Positions 1-9,096 of a DNA stretch of 64,000 nucleotides are shown piece by piece. Positions within the stretch are counted from its first letter, which is position 1. Every line of letters starts with the position of its first letter. Position numbers and translations under genes: made by a program. Source of the stretch: CAYWBU01 sp942491525. GTDB taxonomy: Bacteria; Desulfobacterota; Desulfomonilia; UBA1062. The stretch is taken from positions 101,386 through 165,385 of the forward strand of contig CALOBW010000064.1 of NCBI GenBank assembly GCA_942491525.1. Direction: 5' to 3'. Below the pieces are notes generated by a model, which saw only the letters and a list, made by a program, of their open reading frames with translations, ran no database searches and was not told where the DNA came from.

Positions 1-107
1 TTGGTGTAGATGTTTAATTTAATTTTAGAGGGGACAAGATCATCGCCGCAGCTACGGCATCGGTCAAGGTAGTCAAAACTGGTATAGCCACATTTTGCGC
101 ATCTCAT
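1..107 (-). CDS. Zinc-ribbon protein, N-terminal fragment
   Basis: Only the first 35 codons lie in the window; the gene runs off the left edge. The ATG at 107 follows a perfect AGGAGG (complement of 118-123). The visible protein begins MRCAKCGYTSFDYLDRC and has CxxC (residues 3-6) and CxxC (17-20) pairs about 11 residues apart, the pattern of a small zinc ribbon. What follows the ribbon is unknown, so no function is proposed. Presence of a real gene is fairly sure because of the ribosome binding site and the cysteine pattern. Confidence 0.6.
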   Translation of the reverse strand, partial: MRCAKCGYTSFDYLDRCRSCGDDLVPSKIKLNIYT

Positions 108-215
108 TTTTTAAAACACCTCCTGTGTAATCTATGAATCTATCGGAATTGTACTGAGCGATCATTAATTTATTTATGCCTGGAATATGAAAAGTCCATA
201 TTATGCGGTGGTTTT

Positions 216-1232
216 TTAGCAAGCGACGCGGTTGCGGCCGCTGTTCTTGCAGGCATATAGGGCCGTGTCAGCGCGATTGACGAAAGTGTCCCAGGCTTCG
301 CCGACAAGGTAGGTTGATACTCCAATTGAGATAGTCACATTGAGGCAGGCGTTGATGTTCTTCTGGGGCCAGTTGATTGCGGCAAAGCTGCTGCGGATTT
401 TTTCGGCAACGATTGTGGCGCCGGCAAGATCAGTGTCGGGCAGGATAACCACAAATTCTTCGCCGCCGAAGCGGGCCAGAAAGTCACGCCCCTTGATGCA
501 GTCCTTGATGTGTTCTGCCGTGGCCACCAATACCTTGTCGCCCACTAGATGGCCGTGATTGTCATTGATCGCCTTGAAATGATCGATGTCGAGCAGCAAC
601 ATCGATAGTTGCCGATCCTCGTTGCGTGCCAGCATGGTCTCTTTGCTTAGCTTTGCATCGAAGGCGCGACGGTTGGCGATGCCGGTCAGCGGATCGGTGG
701 TTGCCTGCTGGCGGGCTTTTTCCAGATCGCCGCGCAGGGTGTCAACCTCCTGGGAGATCGTGTGCAAGCGGCTTTGCAGGTGGCTAGTCGAGTGTCCTAC
801 ATCGCGGGTATCGCTGATGATGTCGCCGATTAAGCCGCGCAAGCTCTGGTTGTTGTCAATGTCCTCGACGATTTGCTGGGCAAAGTCATCAAGTTTGTCG
901 TTATAGCGGCTGATGTCACCGCCGGTCTCGACCACATGACGTATAATTTCAGAAAGAATGTTCTGGGTTCTGCTTCTGACCTTGTCGAGTAGAGCTTTGT
1001 TGGAGTCTACAATGTAGCGTTTGTAAAGGCTTTTGCAGATTTCAGGGGTTATTGGCTGCTCATTGTTGACGAAGTTGTTGATGGCCTGGGACAGGGGCTT
1101 GTTGTGGCCAGAAACATATTCATACCAAAGGCGGTAGTTGGCTGGATCGCACGGCAGCTGATACTGCCCCAAATATTTTAGTGTTAAACGGAGATACTCA
1201 CTGGACTCCTCTAGAGTATGTGAATATTTCAT
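216..1232 (-). CDS. Diguanylate cyclase (GGDEF domain)
   Basis: Makes cyclic di-GMP from two GTP. The 338-residue protein has an N-terminal helical region of about 165 residues, a short coiled coil, and a C-terminal GGDEF domain. The metal/substrate motif DIDHFKAINDNHGH, the active-site GGEEF (residues 256-260) and the closing GRNRV are all present. The inhibitory I-site five residues before GGEEF reads KGRD rather than RxxD, so feedback inhibition may be weak. No transmembrane segment is evident, so it is probably cytosolic. I start at the ATG at 1232, which has AGGGGTG just upstream; an upstream ATG at 1289 would add 19 residues but has no comparable site. The input signal is unknown. Confidence 0.9.
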   Translation of the reverse strand: MKYSHTLEESSEYLRLTLKYLGQYQLPCDPANYRLWYEYVSGHNKPLSQAINNFVNNEQPITPEICKSLYKRYIVDSNKALLDKVRSRTQNILSEIIRHVVETGGDISRYNDKLDDFAQQIVEDIDNNQSLRGLIGDIISDTRDVGHSTSHLQSRLHTISQEVDTLRGDLEKARQQATTDPLTGIANRRAFDAKLSKETMLARNEDRQLSMLLLDIDHFKAINDNHGHLVGDKVLVATAEHIKDCIKGRDFLARFGGEEFVVILPDTDLAGATIVAEKIRSSFAAINWPQKNINACLNVTISIGVSTYLVGEAWDTFVNRADTALYACKNSGRNRVAC

Positions 1233-1273
1233 ATCACCCCTCATCAAATACCCCTGGGTAAAAATATTTAAAA

Positions 1274-1302
1274 ACAATATGCTATTCATATCGTTATTGC
1301 AA
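1274..1302 (-). promoter_or_regulatory. Candidate sigma-70 promoter for the diguanylate cyclase gene
   Basis: Read on the minus strand, TTGCAA (1297-1302) is followed after 17 bp by TATTGT (1274-1279). Each hexamer matches four of six consensus positions with ideal spacing. It lies about 40 bp upstream of the ATG at 1232. TTGCAA is its own reverse complement, so the divergent gene could share it, but no good -10 sits at the right distance on the plus strand. Confidence 0.4.
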
Positions 1303-1351
1303 ATGAAAAGCTTTATATATTAGATCAGGTTAGATTCGCGAGGAGGTTTTG

Positions 1352-1717
1352 ATGGATTCAAATCCGCGTATTTTAATTTGGAATATTGAGGCTGAAGATC
1401 AACGTGCGCTAACGGAGATTTCTGAAAACTGCAATGCGCCGCAGCCCACGGTTGTGGCTGCCGATCAGGGCCAGCTGCTGGTTCATGAACTGTTGTTTGA
1501 GGATAAACATGGTGCTGAGATTGATAATTCTGAGCGGCTGGTACTTTTTTTCAACGTGCAGGGCGAGACTATCGAGCAGATCATGGCCGCAGTCAGGGCC
1601 AGCGGAATGTTGAGGCCCATCTATGCGGTGGTCACCGAGCAGAACATCAATTGGCGTTTTAATGATCTGCTCGATGAGCTGGTGCGTGAGCGCGAGGCCT
1701 TTGCTAATCGTTCTTGA
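1352..1717 (+). CDS. DUF3783-like small protein
   Basis: A 121-residue soluble protein. The C-terminal half (SGMLRPIYAVVTEQNINW, then a run of acidic and leucine residues) resembles the uncharacterised DUF3783 domain, recognised from memory of its LRP...AVVTE.N..W pattern. The N-terminal half begins with a beta strand (RILIWNIE) and has no motif I recognise. AGGAGG at 1341-1346 sits five bases before the ATG at 1352; the in-frame TTG at 1349 is too close to it. Its 3' end overlaps the convergent gene at 1704 by 14 bp, so no separate terminator fits between them. Function unknown. Confidence 0.7.
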   Translation: MDSNPRILIWNIEAEDQRALTEISENCNAPQPTVVAADQGQLLVHELLFEDKHGAEIDNSERLVLFFNVQGETIEQIMAAVRASGMLRPIYAVVTEQNINWRFNDLLDELVREREAFANRS

Positions 1718-2138
1718 GCACGATGTTTGAAAGCTGGTGCTCTTCAAACTCAGTTGCGTAGCGCTCGATGGCGGCGGCGCTAGACTCTTCGAGATCTTCG
1801 GGTGTCAGCAGAGCGGCCCGCTCGGGAGAGAGCTTCTTGAGGGTGTCGCGCTGGCCAAGGCGCACGGCCAGTTCATCCCAGAATAGGGTGTTGTTGTAGT
1901 TTTCGATCAGCTCCTGAATTTTGGTCTGGTCGAGAAACTCCGCCGAGTGGTAGAATTGCTCGCCGTCCTCTTCGACCAGCTCCTTGAGACCGAAATCCTT
2001 GGCCATTGAGAGCAGGAATTGTTCGCTCTCCAGGAATCTCTCGCTGGAGTCGATGGCGAAGGCCTCGACCATCCAGCGGGCAGCATAGCTCATCTCAAGC
2101 AGTTCACGGTACTGTTTCTTGGTAATGTTAATTTTCAT
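1704..2138 (-). CDS. Hypothetical acidic protein at the end of the carD-uvrB operon
   Basis: A 144-residue, mostly helical, acidic soluble protein beginning MKINITKKQYRELLEMSY. I recognise no family. Phrases such as YRELLEMSYAARWMVEA and NNTLFWDELAVRLGQRD suggest a compact all-helical fold. The ATG lies inside the last codons of the Kdo-kinase-like gene (11-bp overlap), so the two are translationally coupled and this is the last gene of the minus-strand operon. The normal composition and the coupling argue that it is a genuine gene. Confidence 0.7.
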   Translation of the reverse strand: MKINITKKQYRELLEMSYAARWMVEAFAIDSSERFLESEQFLLSMAKDFGLKELVEEDGEQFYHSAEFLDQTKIQELIENYNNTLFWDELAVRLGQRDTLKKLSPERAALLTPEDLEESSAAAIERYATEFEEHQLSNIVLKND

Positions 2139-2817
2139 AGCCTTCCTCTAGTGCGTTCTGCCAACCGTCGGGCAGAGTGATGCGTCCTTTTTTTATCCAC
2201 TTGTTGCAGGATCGGATGTAGCGATTCAGGTTGCGCGCCTTCATTTTTTCGCCCAATTGCTGATGATGGCTGGCGGCATCCAGATCCAGCAGCATTGGTT
2301 TCAGCTCGTGGTCCAGCAGGATGTTCTTGATGTGCAGGTCGGCATGGTAGATGTTGAGATCGTGCATCTTGCGGATCAGTCGGCCGGTCCGGTGCATGAT
2401 GACGTTGCATTCAGCGCTGTCGCGCTCCATGCGAGTCAGGAAATCCTCAGAGTCGGGCACCAGGCGGCTGATGACCGCAATGTTGCAGAAGATGCCCTGG
2501 CGCACAATGCGAATGGCCAGAATCTCGGGTGTCTTGATCCCGGCTTCGCGTAGATAACAGCTGATGTTGAGTTCGCGCAGGCTGCGCGACGGATTGAGGA
2601 AACGCTCGCCGGTGATTTTACGCAGCGCACCGCCGTGACTCAGATGGCGCACCACCAGGTCGGGCTCGATAGTATTTATGACTGTCCGTCCGCGCATGTT
2701 TGAAGGCTGCCCGATCCTGCCGGTAAAGGGGATTAGCTCCCGTAGTCTATCCTCGCTTTTAAGGTAGATGATGCGCGAGCCGGATTGTTCAATAACGTCG
2801 TAATTTTCAGGTATCAT
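2128..2817 (-). CDS. kdkA: Kdo kinase / WaaP-type lipopolysaccharide kinase
   Basis: Predicted to phosphorylate the Kdo residue of the LPS inner core at the cytoplasmic face of the inner membrane. The 229-residue length is typical of KdkA. The kinase catalytic loop appears as HADLHIKNILL, followed by the metal-binding LLDLDAA, together the H.D....N and D.D signatures of the WaaP/InaA/KdkA group. The start ATG directly abuts the uvrB stop codon. A lipid- or peptidoglycan-linked kinase of the same superfamily cannot be excluded, so the symbol is tentative. Confidence 0.75.
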   Translation of the reverse strand: MIPENYDVIEQSGSRIIYLKSEDRLRELIPFTGRIGQPSNMRGRTVINTIEPDLVVRHLSHGGALRKITGERFLNPSRSLRELNISCYLREAGIKTPEILAIRIVRQGIFCNIAVISRLVPDSEDFLTRMERDSAECNVIMHRTGRLIRKMHDLNIYHADLHIKNILLDHELKPMLLDLDAASHHQQLGEKMKARNLNRYIRSCNKWIKKGRITLPDGWQNALEEGYEN

Positions 2818-4812
2818 CTATTTCCCCACGGCCATGGATATCTTCTTGAGACGCGTTATTTCATCCCGGTAGTTGGCCGCATCTTCAAATGCCAGGTCTT
2901 CGGCTGCCTTGAGCATGGACTTCTCGAGCTCTTTGATGGTGTAGCTCAGCTCCTCAACTTCAACTTCGCCAAGTGATGTCTTAACTTTGGCAGCCACATC
3001 TCCATAATCTCTCTCATAGATCGATGCCAGGATATCGCGGATGTTCTTCTCGATGGTTCTGGGGGTAATGCCATGCTCTTTGTTGTAGGCTTTCTGCTTT
3101 TCGCGGCGTCTGGCGGTCTCTCTGATGGCTGTTGCCATTGAGTCGGTTATTTTGTCACCGTACATGATGACGTGTCCGTGCACATTGCGGGCCGCGCGGC
3201 CGATCGTCTGGATCAGGGAGCGCTCCGATCTCAGGAAGCCCTCTTTATCGGCATCCATGATGGCCACCAGGGCGACTTCCGGGATATCTAGGCCCTCACG
3301 CAGCAGGTTGATGCCTATCAAAACATCAAACTTGCCTTCGCGCAGTCCTCTGACGATCTCGATGCGCTCCAGGGTGTCGATGTCGGAGTGCATGTACTTA
3401 ACCTTAACTTTGAGGTTGTGGTAGTAGTCAGTCAGCTCCTCGGCCATGCGCTTGGTCAAAGTTGTGATCAGAACCCGGTGACCCAAATTGATCTCTTTTT
3501 CGATCTCGCGGTAGAGGTCGTCAACCTGGTTTGCGGCCGGTCGCACCTCGATCTCAGGGTCCAGCAGGCCGGTGGGACGCACAACCTGTTCGGCAATGTG
3601 CTCGCCGGCATGTTCCAGCTCATAGGGGCCCGGTGTTGCCGAGACGTAGACCAGGCGGTGCACCAGTTCATTGAACTCCTTGAACTGCAGCGGGCGGTTA
3701 TCCAGCGCCGAGGGCAGGCGGAAGCCGTAGTCAACCAGGTTGGATTTGCGCGCAAAGTCCCCACGAAACATGCCGATCAGCTGCGGGATGGCCACATGCG
3801 ACTCATCCAGGAAGACGATGGCGTCCTCGGGCAGATAGTCCAGCAGGGTGGGTGGGGCCTGGCCGGGGCGGCGACCGGTCAGGTGGCGCGAGTAGTGCTC
3901 GATGCCCTTGCAGTGGCCGGCCTCCATCAGCATCTCAAGGTCGAAGTTGACGCGCTCCTCAATCCGCTGGGCCTCAATCAGGCGCTCCTGACTGCGGAAG
4001 TACTCAACCCGGTCTTTGCACTCCTTCTTGATCGTGCCGATGGCCTTCTGAATGTTCTCCTTGTAGGTCACATAGTGTGAGGCCGGATAGATCGGGAAGT
4101 GCTTGAGGCGTTCGATCTTCTTGGAGGTCAGGGTGTCGATGTGCCAGATGGCTTCGATCTCGTCGCCGAAGAGTTCAACTCTCAGGGCGTGGTCCTCCTC
4201 GTGGACCGGGAAGATGTCGATGGTGTCGCCGCGCACCCGGAAGGTGCCGCGGTGGAAGTCATAATCGTTGCGTTCGTACTGGATTTCAACCAGTTTTTTG
4301 AGGATCTCGTCGCGTGAGATCTCCTTGCCCTCCTCCAGGTAGAGCAGCATGTCGAAGTAGGCTTCGGGCGATCCCAGACCGTAGATGCAGGAGACAGAGG
4401 CGACAATGATGCAGTCGTGACGCTCGAAGAGGGCCCGGGTGGCCCGGTGGCGCAGCTTGTCGATATCCTCATTGATGGAGGAATCCTTCTCGATGTAGAG
4501 GTCGCGGGATGGCACGTAGGCCTCGGGCTGGTAGTAGTCGTAGTAGCTGACGAAATATTCGACGGCGTTGTTGGGGAAGAGCTCCTTGAACTCGCCGTAG
4601 AGCTGGGCCGCCAGGATCTTGTTGGGGGCCATGATCAGGGCCGGCCGGTTCATCTTTTCGATGATGCAGGCCATGGTGAAGGTTTTGCCGGAGCCGGTGA
4701 CGCCCAGCAGAACCTGGTCGCGTACATCGGCTTCAATGTTGTGGCAAATTTTTTGAATAGCCCCGGGCTGGTCGCCCTGGGGCGTATATTCGGCTTTTAA
4801 TTCAAAGTCCAT
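2818..4812 (-). CDS. uvrB: Excinuclease ABC subunit B
   Basis: The damage-verifying helicase-like subunit of UvrABC nucleotide excision repair. The 664 residues match the family length. Visible are Walker A (LLGVTGSGKTFT), the tyrosine-rich beta-hairpin that clamps DNA (YFVSYYDYYQPEAYVPSRD), a DEAD-type DESH motif, the helicase motif VI region QTIGRAARN, and the C-terminal UVR motif that contacts UvrC. It sits between cysS and kdkA in one operon, which is unusual for a repair gene; uvrA (39600) and mfd (34556) are in the same window but on the other strand. Confidence 0.98.
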   Translation of the reverse strand: MDFELKAEYTPQGDQPGAIQKICHNIEADVRDQVLLGVTGSGKTFTMACIIEKMNRPALIMAPNKILAAQLYGEFKELFPNNAVEYFVSYYDYYQPEAYVPSRDLYIEKDSSINEDIDKLRHRATRALFERHDCIIVASVSCIYGLGSPEAYFDMLLYLEEGKEISRDEILKKLVEIQYERNDYDFHRGTFRVRGDTIDIFPVHEEDHALRVELFGDEIEAIWHIDTLTSKKIERLKHFPIYPASHYVTYKENIQKAIGTIKKECKDRVEYFRSQERLIEAQRIEERVNFDLEMLMEAGHCKGIEHYSRHLTGRRPGQAPPTLLDYLPEDAIVFLDESHVAIPQLIGMFRGDFARKSNLVDYGFRLPSALDNRPLQFKEFNELVHRLVYVSATPGPYELEHAGEHIAEQVVRPTGLLDPEIEVRPAANQVDDLYREIEKEINLGHRVLITTLTKRMAEELTDYYHNLKVKVKYMHSDIDTLERIEIVRGLREGKFDVLIGINLLREGLDIPEVALVAIMDADKEGFLRSERSLIQTIGRAARNVHGHVIMYGDKITDSMATAIRETARRREKQKAYNKEHGITPRTIEKNIRDILASIYERDYGDVAAKVKTSLGEVEVEELSYTIKELEKSMLKAAEDLAFEDAANYRDEITRLKKISMAVGK

Positions 4813-4814
4813 TC

Positions 4815-6236
4815 CTAGAGGGTTTCCCAGGTGGTTCCTTCCGGGCCGTCCTTGAGCAGGATGCCCTTGTCTTTGAGCTGATCGCGGATCTCGTCGGAGC
4901 GAGCGAAATTTTTGTCGGCACGGGCCTGCTTGCGCTCCTCAATCAGTTCTTCAATCTCTTCGGCGCTGATTTCGGCTACCTTGCCGTGTTTCATGCCTTC
5001 AAGGAAAGCTGTGGGCTCTTCATCCAGGATGGCGAAGATCTTTGAGATCAGAGCGACAGCCTCGCTCATGGCAGCCTTGTCTGATTCGCTGACAGTCGGG
5101 TTCTCGTTGAGGCTGCGGTTGACCTCGGTGGTCAGCTCATGCAGGTCTGCAACAGCCTTGGCGCTGTTGAAGTCATCACTCATGGCGGCTTCAAACTTAT
5201 CGATGAAACCGGTGAAGGCATCTCTAAGGTTATCGCTGTCTGACGATTCGGCACTCTCCACACGCGCAAGCATCTCGTAGAAACGGATCAAGGCACCCTT
5301 GGCCTCATTGATGGCATCTTTGGAGAAATCGATCGGGCTGCGGTAGTGGCGTGAGAGCAGGAAGACGCGCAGCACCTCGGGATGGACCTCTTTGAGCAGG
5401 TCGCGAATGGTCATGAAGTTGCCCAGCGACTTGCTCATCTTCTCATTGTCGATGGTCACGAAGCCGTTGTGGACCCAGAAGCGCACAAAGTCCTGTTCGA
5501 AGACTCCTTCGCTCTGGGCGGTCTCGTTTTCATGGTGCGGGAAGATCAGGTCGCGGCCGCCGCCGTGGATATCGAGGGTGGCGCCCAGATAGTGGGTGCT
5601 CATGGCCGAGCACTCGATGTGCCAGCCGGGGCGTCCCTGGCCCCAGGGGCTCTGCCAGAACGGCTCGCCGGGCTTCGAAACTTTCCAGAGGGCGAAGTCG
5701 AGCGGGTCGCGCTTCTCGTCACCGGCTTCGACGCGGGCGCCGGCAATCATATCTTCCAGCTTGCGGCCTGAGAGTTTGCCGTAAGAGGGCAGCTTGGCAA
5801 CGCTGAAGTAGACGCTGCCACCGGCCTCATAGGCCAGACCCTTGTCGATCAGCTTGTTGACCATGTCGATGATCTGGTCGATATGTTCGGTGGCCTTGGG
5901 TTCGATGTCGGCCGGCAAAACCTTGAGGGTCGCCATGTCGGTATAGAACTCCGCGATGTACTTTTCGGAGATCTCCTTGAAGTCGACGCCGTCCTGGTTG
6001 GCGCGGGCGATTATCTTGTCGTCGATGTCGGTGAAGTTGCGCACGTAGGTCAGGTCGTATCCCTGATGGCGCAGGTAGCGGGCGATCATGTCAAAGACCA
6101 CCTGCTGGCGGGCGTGGCCGATGTGGCACATGTCGTAGACGGTCATGCCGCAGGCGTACATGCTGATTTTATTATCATTTACCGGAGCGAACTCCTGCTT
6201 CTTCTTAGCCGGGGTGTTGTAAATTTCAATAGCCAT
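4815..6236 (-). CDS. cysS: Cysteinyl-tRNA synthetase
   Basis: Class I aminoacyl-tRNA synthetase that charges tRNA-Cys. At 473 residues it is full length. The zinc-site cysteine in MYACGMTVYD, the HIGH motif (HIGHAR), the WHIECSAMS and HHENETAQSE zinc-ligand segments, and the KMSKS loop (EKMSKSLGN) are all intact. Only two bases separate it from uvrB. It follows ispF after 63 bp, the order ispD-ispF-cysS being common in delta-proteobacteria. Confidence 0.98.
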   Translation of the reverse strand: MAIEIYNTPAKKKQEFAPVNDNKISMYACGMTVYDMCHIGHARQQVVFDMIARYLRHQGYDLTYVRNFTDIDDKIIARANQDGVDFKEISEKYIAEFYTDMATLKVLPADIEPKATEHIDQIIDMVNKLIDKGLAYEAGGSVYFSVAKLPSYGKLSGRKLEDMIAGARVEAGDEKRDPLDFALWKVSKPGEPFWQSPWGQGRPGWHIECSAMSTHYLGATLDIHGGGRDLIFPHHENETAQSEGVFEQDFVRFWVHNGFVTIDNEKMSKSLGNFMTIRDLLKEVHPEVLRVFLLSRHYRSPIDFSKDAINEAKGALIRFYEMLARVESAESSDSDNLRDAFTGFIDKFEAAMSDDFNSAKAVADLHELTTEVNRSLNENPTVSESDKAAMSEAVALISKIFAILDEEPTAFLEGMKHGKVAEISAEEIEELIEERKQARADKNFARSDEIRDQLKDKGILLKDGPEGTTWETL

Positions 6237-6299
6237 ATCGAATCCTTCAACTGTTTATATAAGTGGTTACCTAGTGTAGATGGGCCCTAAGATCAAGGC

Positions 6300-6779
6300 C
6301 TATTCTTTGCGCTGCAGCAGCACGTTCGCCTGGGTGGCGATGGACTCGCCGCGGCCCAGGCTGTCAACCTTTTCGTTGGTGCGGAACTTGACTGAGACGC
6401 GCTCAAGCTCAATGCCGCAGGTTTGGGCGATCTGCTGGCGCATGGAGTCACGGTAGGGGCTCAGCTTGGGCTGCTGGCAGATGATATTGCTGTCGATGTT
6501 GACGATGTCCCAGCTATCAGAGATGCGCTCAATAATTTCACGCAGAATAATTTTTGAGTCCATGTCTCTGGTTTCGGCGGATGTGTCGGGGTAGAGCATG
6601 CCGATGTCGCCCATGGCCAGGGCGCCCAGAATGGCATCGCTGATGGCGTGCAGTAGGGCATCACCATCGGAGTGGGCCACCAGGCCCTTGTTGTATTCGA
6701 TCTCAGTGCCGCCCAGGATCAGCCTGTGTCCTTCCTCCAGACGGTGGATGTCGTAACCTATGCCGGTTCTGATCTCCAT
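6300..6779 (-). CDS. ispF: 2-C-methyl-D-erythritol 2,4-cyclodiphosphate synthase
   Basis: Cyclises CDP-ME 2-phosphate in the MEP isoprenoid pathway. The 159-residue length is standard. The metal-binding GIGYDIHRL (Asp and His), the LVAHSDGDALLHAISDA signature and the C-terminal VKFRTNEKVDSLGRGE segment are present. The start overlaps the end of ispD by 22 bp, implying coupled translation of two consecutive pathway enzymes. Confidence 0.97.
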   Translation of the reverse strand: MEIRTGIGYDIHRLEEGHRLILGGTEIEYNKGLVAHSDGDALLHAISDAILGALAMGDIGMLYPDTSAETRDMDSKIILREIIERISDSWDIVNIDSNIICQQPKLSPYRDSMRQQIAQTCGIELERVSVKFRTNEKVDSLGRGESIATQANVLLQRKE

Positions 6780-7420
6780 CTTAAGATTTCCTCTGCTCGT
6801 TTTATGTCTTCAGGATGGGTGACCTTGATGTTCTCGGGGTCGCCCATTGTGATTTTGACTCGTCCGCCGCGCTCCTCAATCAGGGCGCTGTCATCGGTGG
6901 CTTCGCCTTTGGTCTGCTCGTGGGCCGTGATGATGCTGTCGGTGATGAAGGCCTGGGGAGTCTGGGCTGTATAGAGATTGTCGCGTGGCACGGTTTTCTG
7001 GATGACTCCGTCAGCGGTCATTTTGATCGTGTCGGTGACGGGTAGCGCGGGAATGCAGCCATCATAGCCGTCAATATCAGTCAGTACCCGCGATATGACC
7101 TCCGCTGTCACGAGGGGCCGTACGCCGTCGTGGATCAGGACAAGGTCGCTTGCCGCTGCCAGCTTGAGGCCGTTGTGTACCGAGGTCTGGCGGCTGGGGC
7201 CGCCGCTGGTGATTGTAACGTTAAAATCAGCGAGCAGCTCGGCGGTTAATTTAAGTTCGTCAGCCGGCACCACTACAACTATCTGGTCGACTGAGGGGTG
7301 AGCTGCAAAGATTGAGACTGTCCTTTGCAGAATGGGTATGCCGGCCAGCTGGCAGTACTGCTTTTTGGCGCCGAAGCGTTGTCCGCTGCCGCCGGCCGTG
7401 ATTACGGCGCTAACACTCAT
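6758..7420 (-). CDS. ispD: 2-C-methyl-D-erythritol 4-phosphate cytidylyltransferase
   Basis: Makes CDP-ME from MEP and CTP. The nucleotide-binding VITAGGSGQRFGAKKQY is near the N-terminus and LIHDGVRPLV in the middle, as expected. I start at the ATG at 7420 (MSVSAVITAGG, 220 residues), which overlaps the last codons of the PIN/TRAM gene. A TTG at 7438 would add six residues not typical of the family. Confidence 0.96.
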   Translation of the reverse strand: MSVSAVITAGGSGQRFGAKKQYCQLAGIPILQRTVSIFAAHPSVDQIVVVVPADELKLTAELLADFNVTITSGGPSRQTSVHNGLKLAAASDLVLIHDGVRPLVTAEVISRVLTDIDGYDGCIPALPVTDTIKMTADGVIQKTVPRDNLYTAQTPQAFITDSIITAHEQTKGEATDDSALIEERGGRVKITMGDPENIKVTHPEDIKRAEEILRWRSEPA

Positions 7421-8405
7421 TGGTCTTGGGTGAAGCAAAGATCATTCTGCCGGCCGGGGTCTGCAGCACCGATGTGACCGAAGTTTCAATGGTCTTGTTC
7501 ATCAGGTGATCTGAGTTTTCAACTACGACCATGGTTCCGTCGTCAAGATAGGCAACGCCCTGGCCTTTCTCCTTGCCGGGTTTGCTGATGGTCAGGCGCA
7601 TGGTTTCGCCGGGCAGTACAATCGGCTTGAGGGCATCGGAGAGCAGGTTGATGTTCAGTACCTCGACGCCCTGGATCTGGGCGACTTTGTTGAGGTTGAA
7701 ATCATTGGTCAGGATGCGGCACTTCTCCTTGACAGCCAGGGCGATCAGTTTGGAGTCGACCTCCTTGATGCCGGGAAAGTCCTCTTCTGTGACCTGTACG
7801 CGGGCATGCGGGCTGCTTTGGAGTTTTTTCAGGATATCCAGGCCGCGGCGGCCGCGCGTGCGCTTGAGTGAGTCTGGTGAGTCGGCGATGTGCTGCAGTT
7901 CATTGAGCACAAACTGCGGCACCAGCAGGGTTCCCTCGAGGAAGCCTGTCTCGGCAATATCCAGAATGCGGCCATCGATAATGACACTGGTATCCAGCAC
8001 CTTGTCGGCGGTCAGAGTGTCGCTGCCGCCGGGATTGAAACCTTCCTTGGACCAGAGCGGTACGCCATATTCGAGACCCTTGCGGGAACCAATGGAGTAG
8101 CCCAGATAGGCCAACAGAGTGTTTATCAGGATGAAGAAATTTGGATCAGCCGTAAATGTTATGGCCAGTTTGCAGATTATGTTGCCCAGAATCAGACCGG
8201 CCAGGGCGCCCACATAGCCGCCTAGGTAGGTCAGCGGATGATCGGAGTAGCCCTTGTTTTCCTGCCAGAAGATTGCCAGCAGGAAGAAAAAGGCTAGGGC
8301 TGGAATTATCAATGACTGTTTGCCTAGTTCCCAGTTTATGGCGGCATACTGATAGCCGCTATAGATTATAACAGTTCCGATCAGAACGCGTAGGATCCAG
8401 CGCAT
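7410..8405 (-). CDS. PIN/TRAM domain membrane protein (YacL-like)
   Basis: A 331-residue protein with about four membrane helices in residues 1-105, a PIN domain (about 140-250, with acidic residues in LDTSVIIDGRILD, the VDSKLIALA segment and LTNDFNL) and a C-terminal TRAM domain (about 265-325). This is the YacL architecture: a membrane-anchored putative RNase with an RNA-binding TRAM module. PIN acidic residues are conserved, so nuclease activity is plausible; the substrate is unknown. It lies between carD and ispD, as in Geobacter relatives. Confidence 0.9.
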   Translation of the reverse strand: MRWILRVLIGTVIIYSGYQYAAINWELGKQSLIIPALAFFFLLAIFWQENKGYSDHPLTYLGGYVGALAGLILGNIICKLAITFTADPNFFILINTLLAYLGYSIGSRKGLEYGVPLWSKEGFNPGGSDTLTADKVLDTSVIIDGRILDIAETGFLEGTLLVPQFVLNELQHIADSPDSLKRTRGRRGLDILKKLQSSPHARVQVTEEDFPGIKEVDSKLIALAVKEKCRILTNDFNLNKVAQIQGVEVLNINLLSDALKPIVLPGETMRLTISKPGKEKGQGVAYLDDGTMVVVENSDHLMNKTIETSVTSVLQTPAGRMIFASPKTNEC

Positions 8406-8417
8406 TGATTTCTCCAG

Positions 8418-8906
8418 CTAGGCTTCGCTGCCGGTGGCTTCCAGGAACATTTTTTCCACGTCAGCGGTATCGGACTTCTGTGAGATGGAAATCTCTGTGA
8501 TTAGAAGGTTTTTGGCTGTGTCAAACATCTTGCGCTCGCCAAATGAGAGCTCTTTGCCGCGCTTGAGGATATTAAGGTCTCGTAAGACCTCGGCAATTTC
8601 AAAGGCTGAGCCGCTTTTGATCTTTTCCATATATTCACGATAGCGACGATTCCAGGTCTGATTATCGATCGGAACGTCAGTCTGCCTGAGGATATCCATC
8701 ACCTGGGTGATGCCCTCATCATTGATCAGTTTGCGAATACCAACGTTATCGGCGTTAGATATGGGTACCATAACAGTCATCTGGGTATCTAGAACCTTGA
8801 GGATGAAAAATGGAATCTTGGTACTTGAAATTTCTTTCTCTTCTATGGATTCTACCTCGGCAACACCGTGGGCCGGATAGACAACTACATCTCCAACATT
8901 AAACAT
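8418..8906 (-). CDS. carD: CarD/CdnL family transcriptional regulator
   Basis: Binds the RNA polymerase beta subunit and stabilises open complexes, mainly at rRNA and housekeeping promoters. The 162 residues comprise an N-terminal RNAP-interacting domain (FNVGDVVVYPAHGVAEVE, typical of CarD/CdnL and Mfd) and a helical C-terminal DNA-contacting domain. I start at the ATG at 8906, preceded by AGGGAAG; a GTG two codons upstream is possible. It is first in its operon, directly behind a near-consensus promoter. Confidence 0.95.
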   Translation of the reverse strand: MFNVGDVVVYPAHGVAEVESIEEKEISSTKIPFFILKVLDTQMTVMVPISNADNVGIRKLINDEGITQVMDILRQTDVPIDNQTWNRRYREYMEKIKSGSAFEIAEVLRDLNILKRGKELSFGERKMFDTAKNLLITEISISQKSDTADVEKMFLEATGSEA

Positions 8907-8934
8907 ATGCACTTCCCTTTTTATAATTATAAAA

Positions 8935-8963
8935 ATATTACCAATTTGCTGTAATTAAGTCAA
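8935..8963 (-). promoter_or_regulatory. Sigma-70 promoter of the carD–uvrB operon
   Basis: On the minus strand, TTGACT (8958-8963), 17 bp, TAATAT (8935-8940). Five and four of six consensus matches with ideal spacing, about 25 bp upstream of the carD start. It is the only good promoter seen for the eight minus-strand genes down to 1704. Confidence 0.75.
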
Positions 8964-9096
8964 GGTAGATACTGACTATCCAAACCATATAGAAAGGCTT
9001 ATAACGTTTTGACAAACATAGCATGGCTGAAGATTTAAACAAAGTTGTAAGTTCATCTACTTGACTTCAAACATTGGGTATGCGAGCTTCAAATTC

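Noticed and set aside
3388..4080. A 230-codon open frame on the plus strand inside uvrB
   Set aside because: It is exactly antisense to conserved uvrB codons, has no ribosome binding site, and its Val/Leu/Gly-rich product resembles no family.
9009..9038. TTGACA at 9009 as a promoter for lgt
   Set aside because: The -35 is perfect, but no hexamer 16-18 bp downstream resembles TATAAT.
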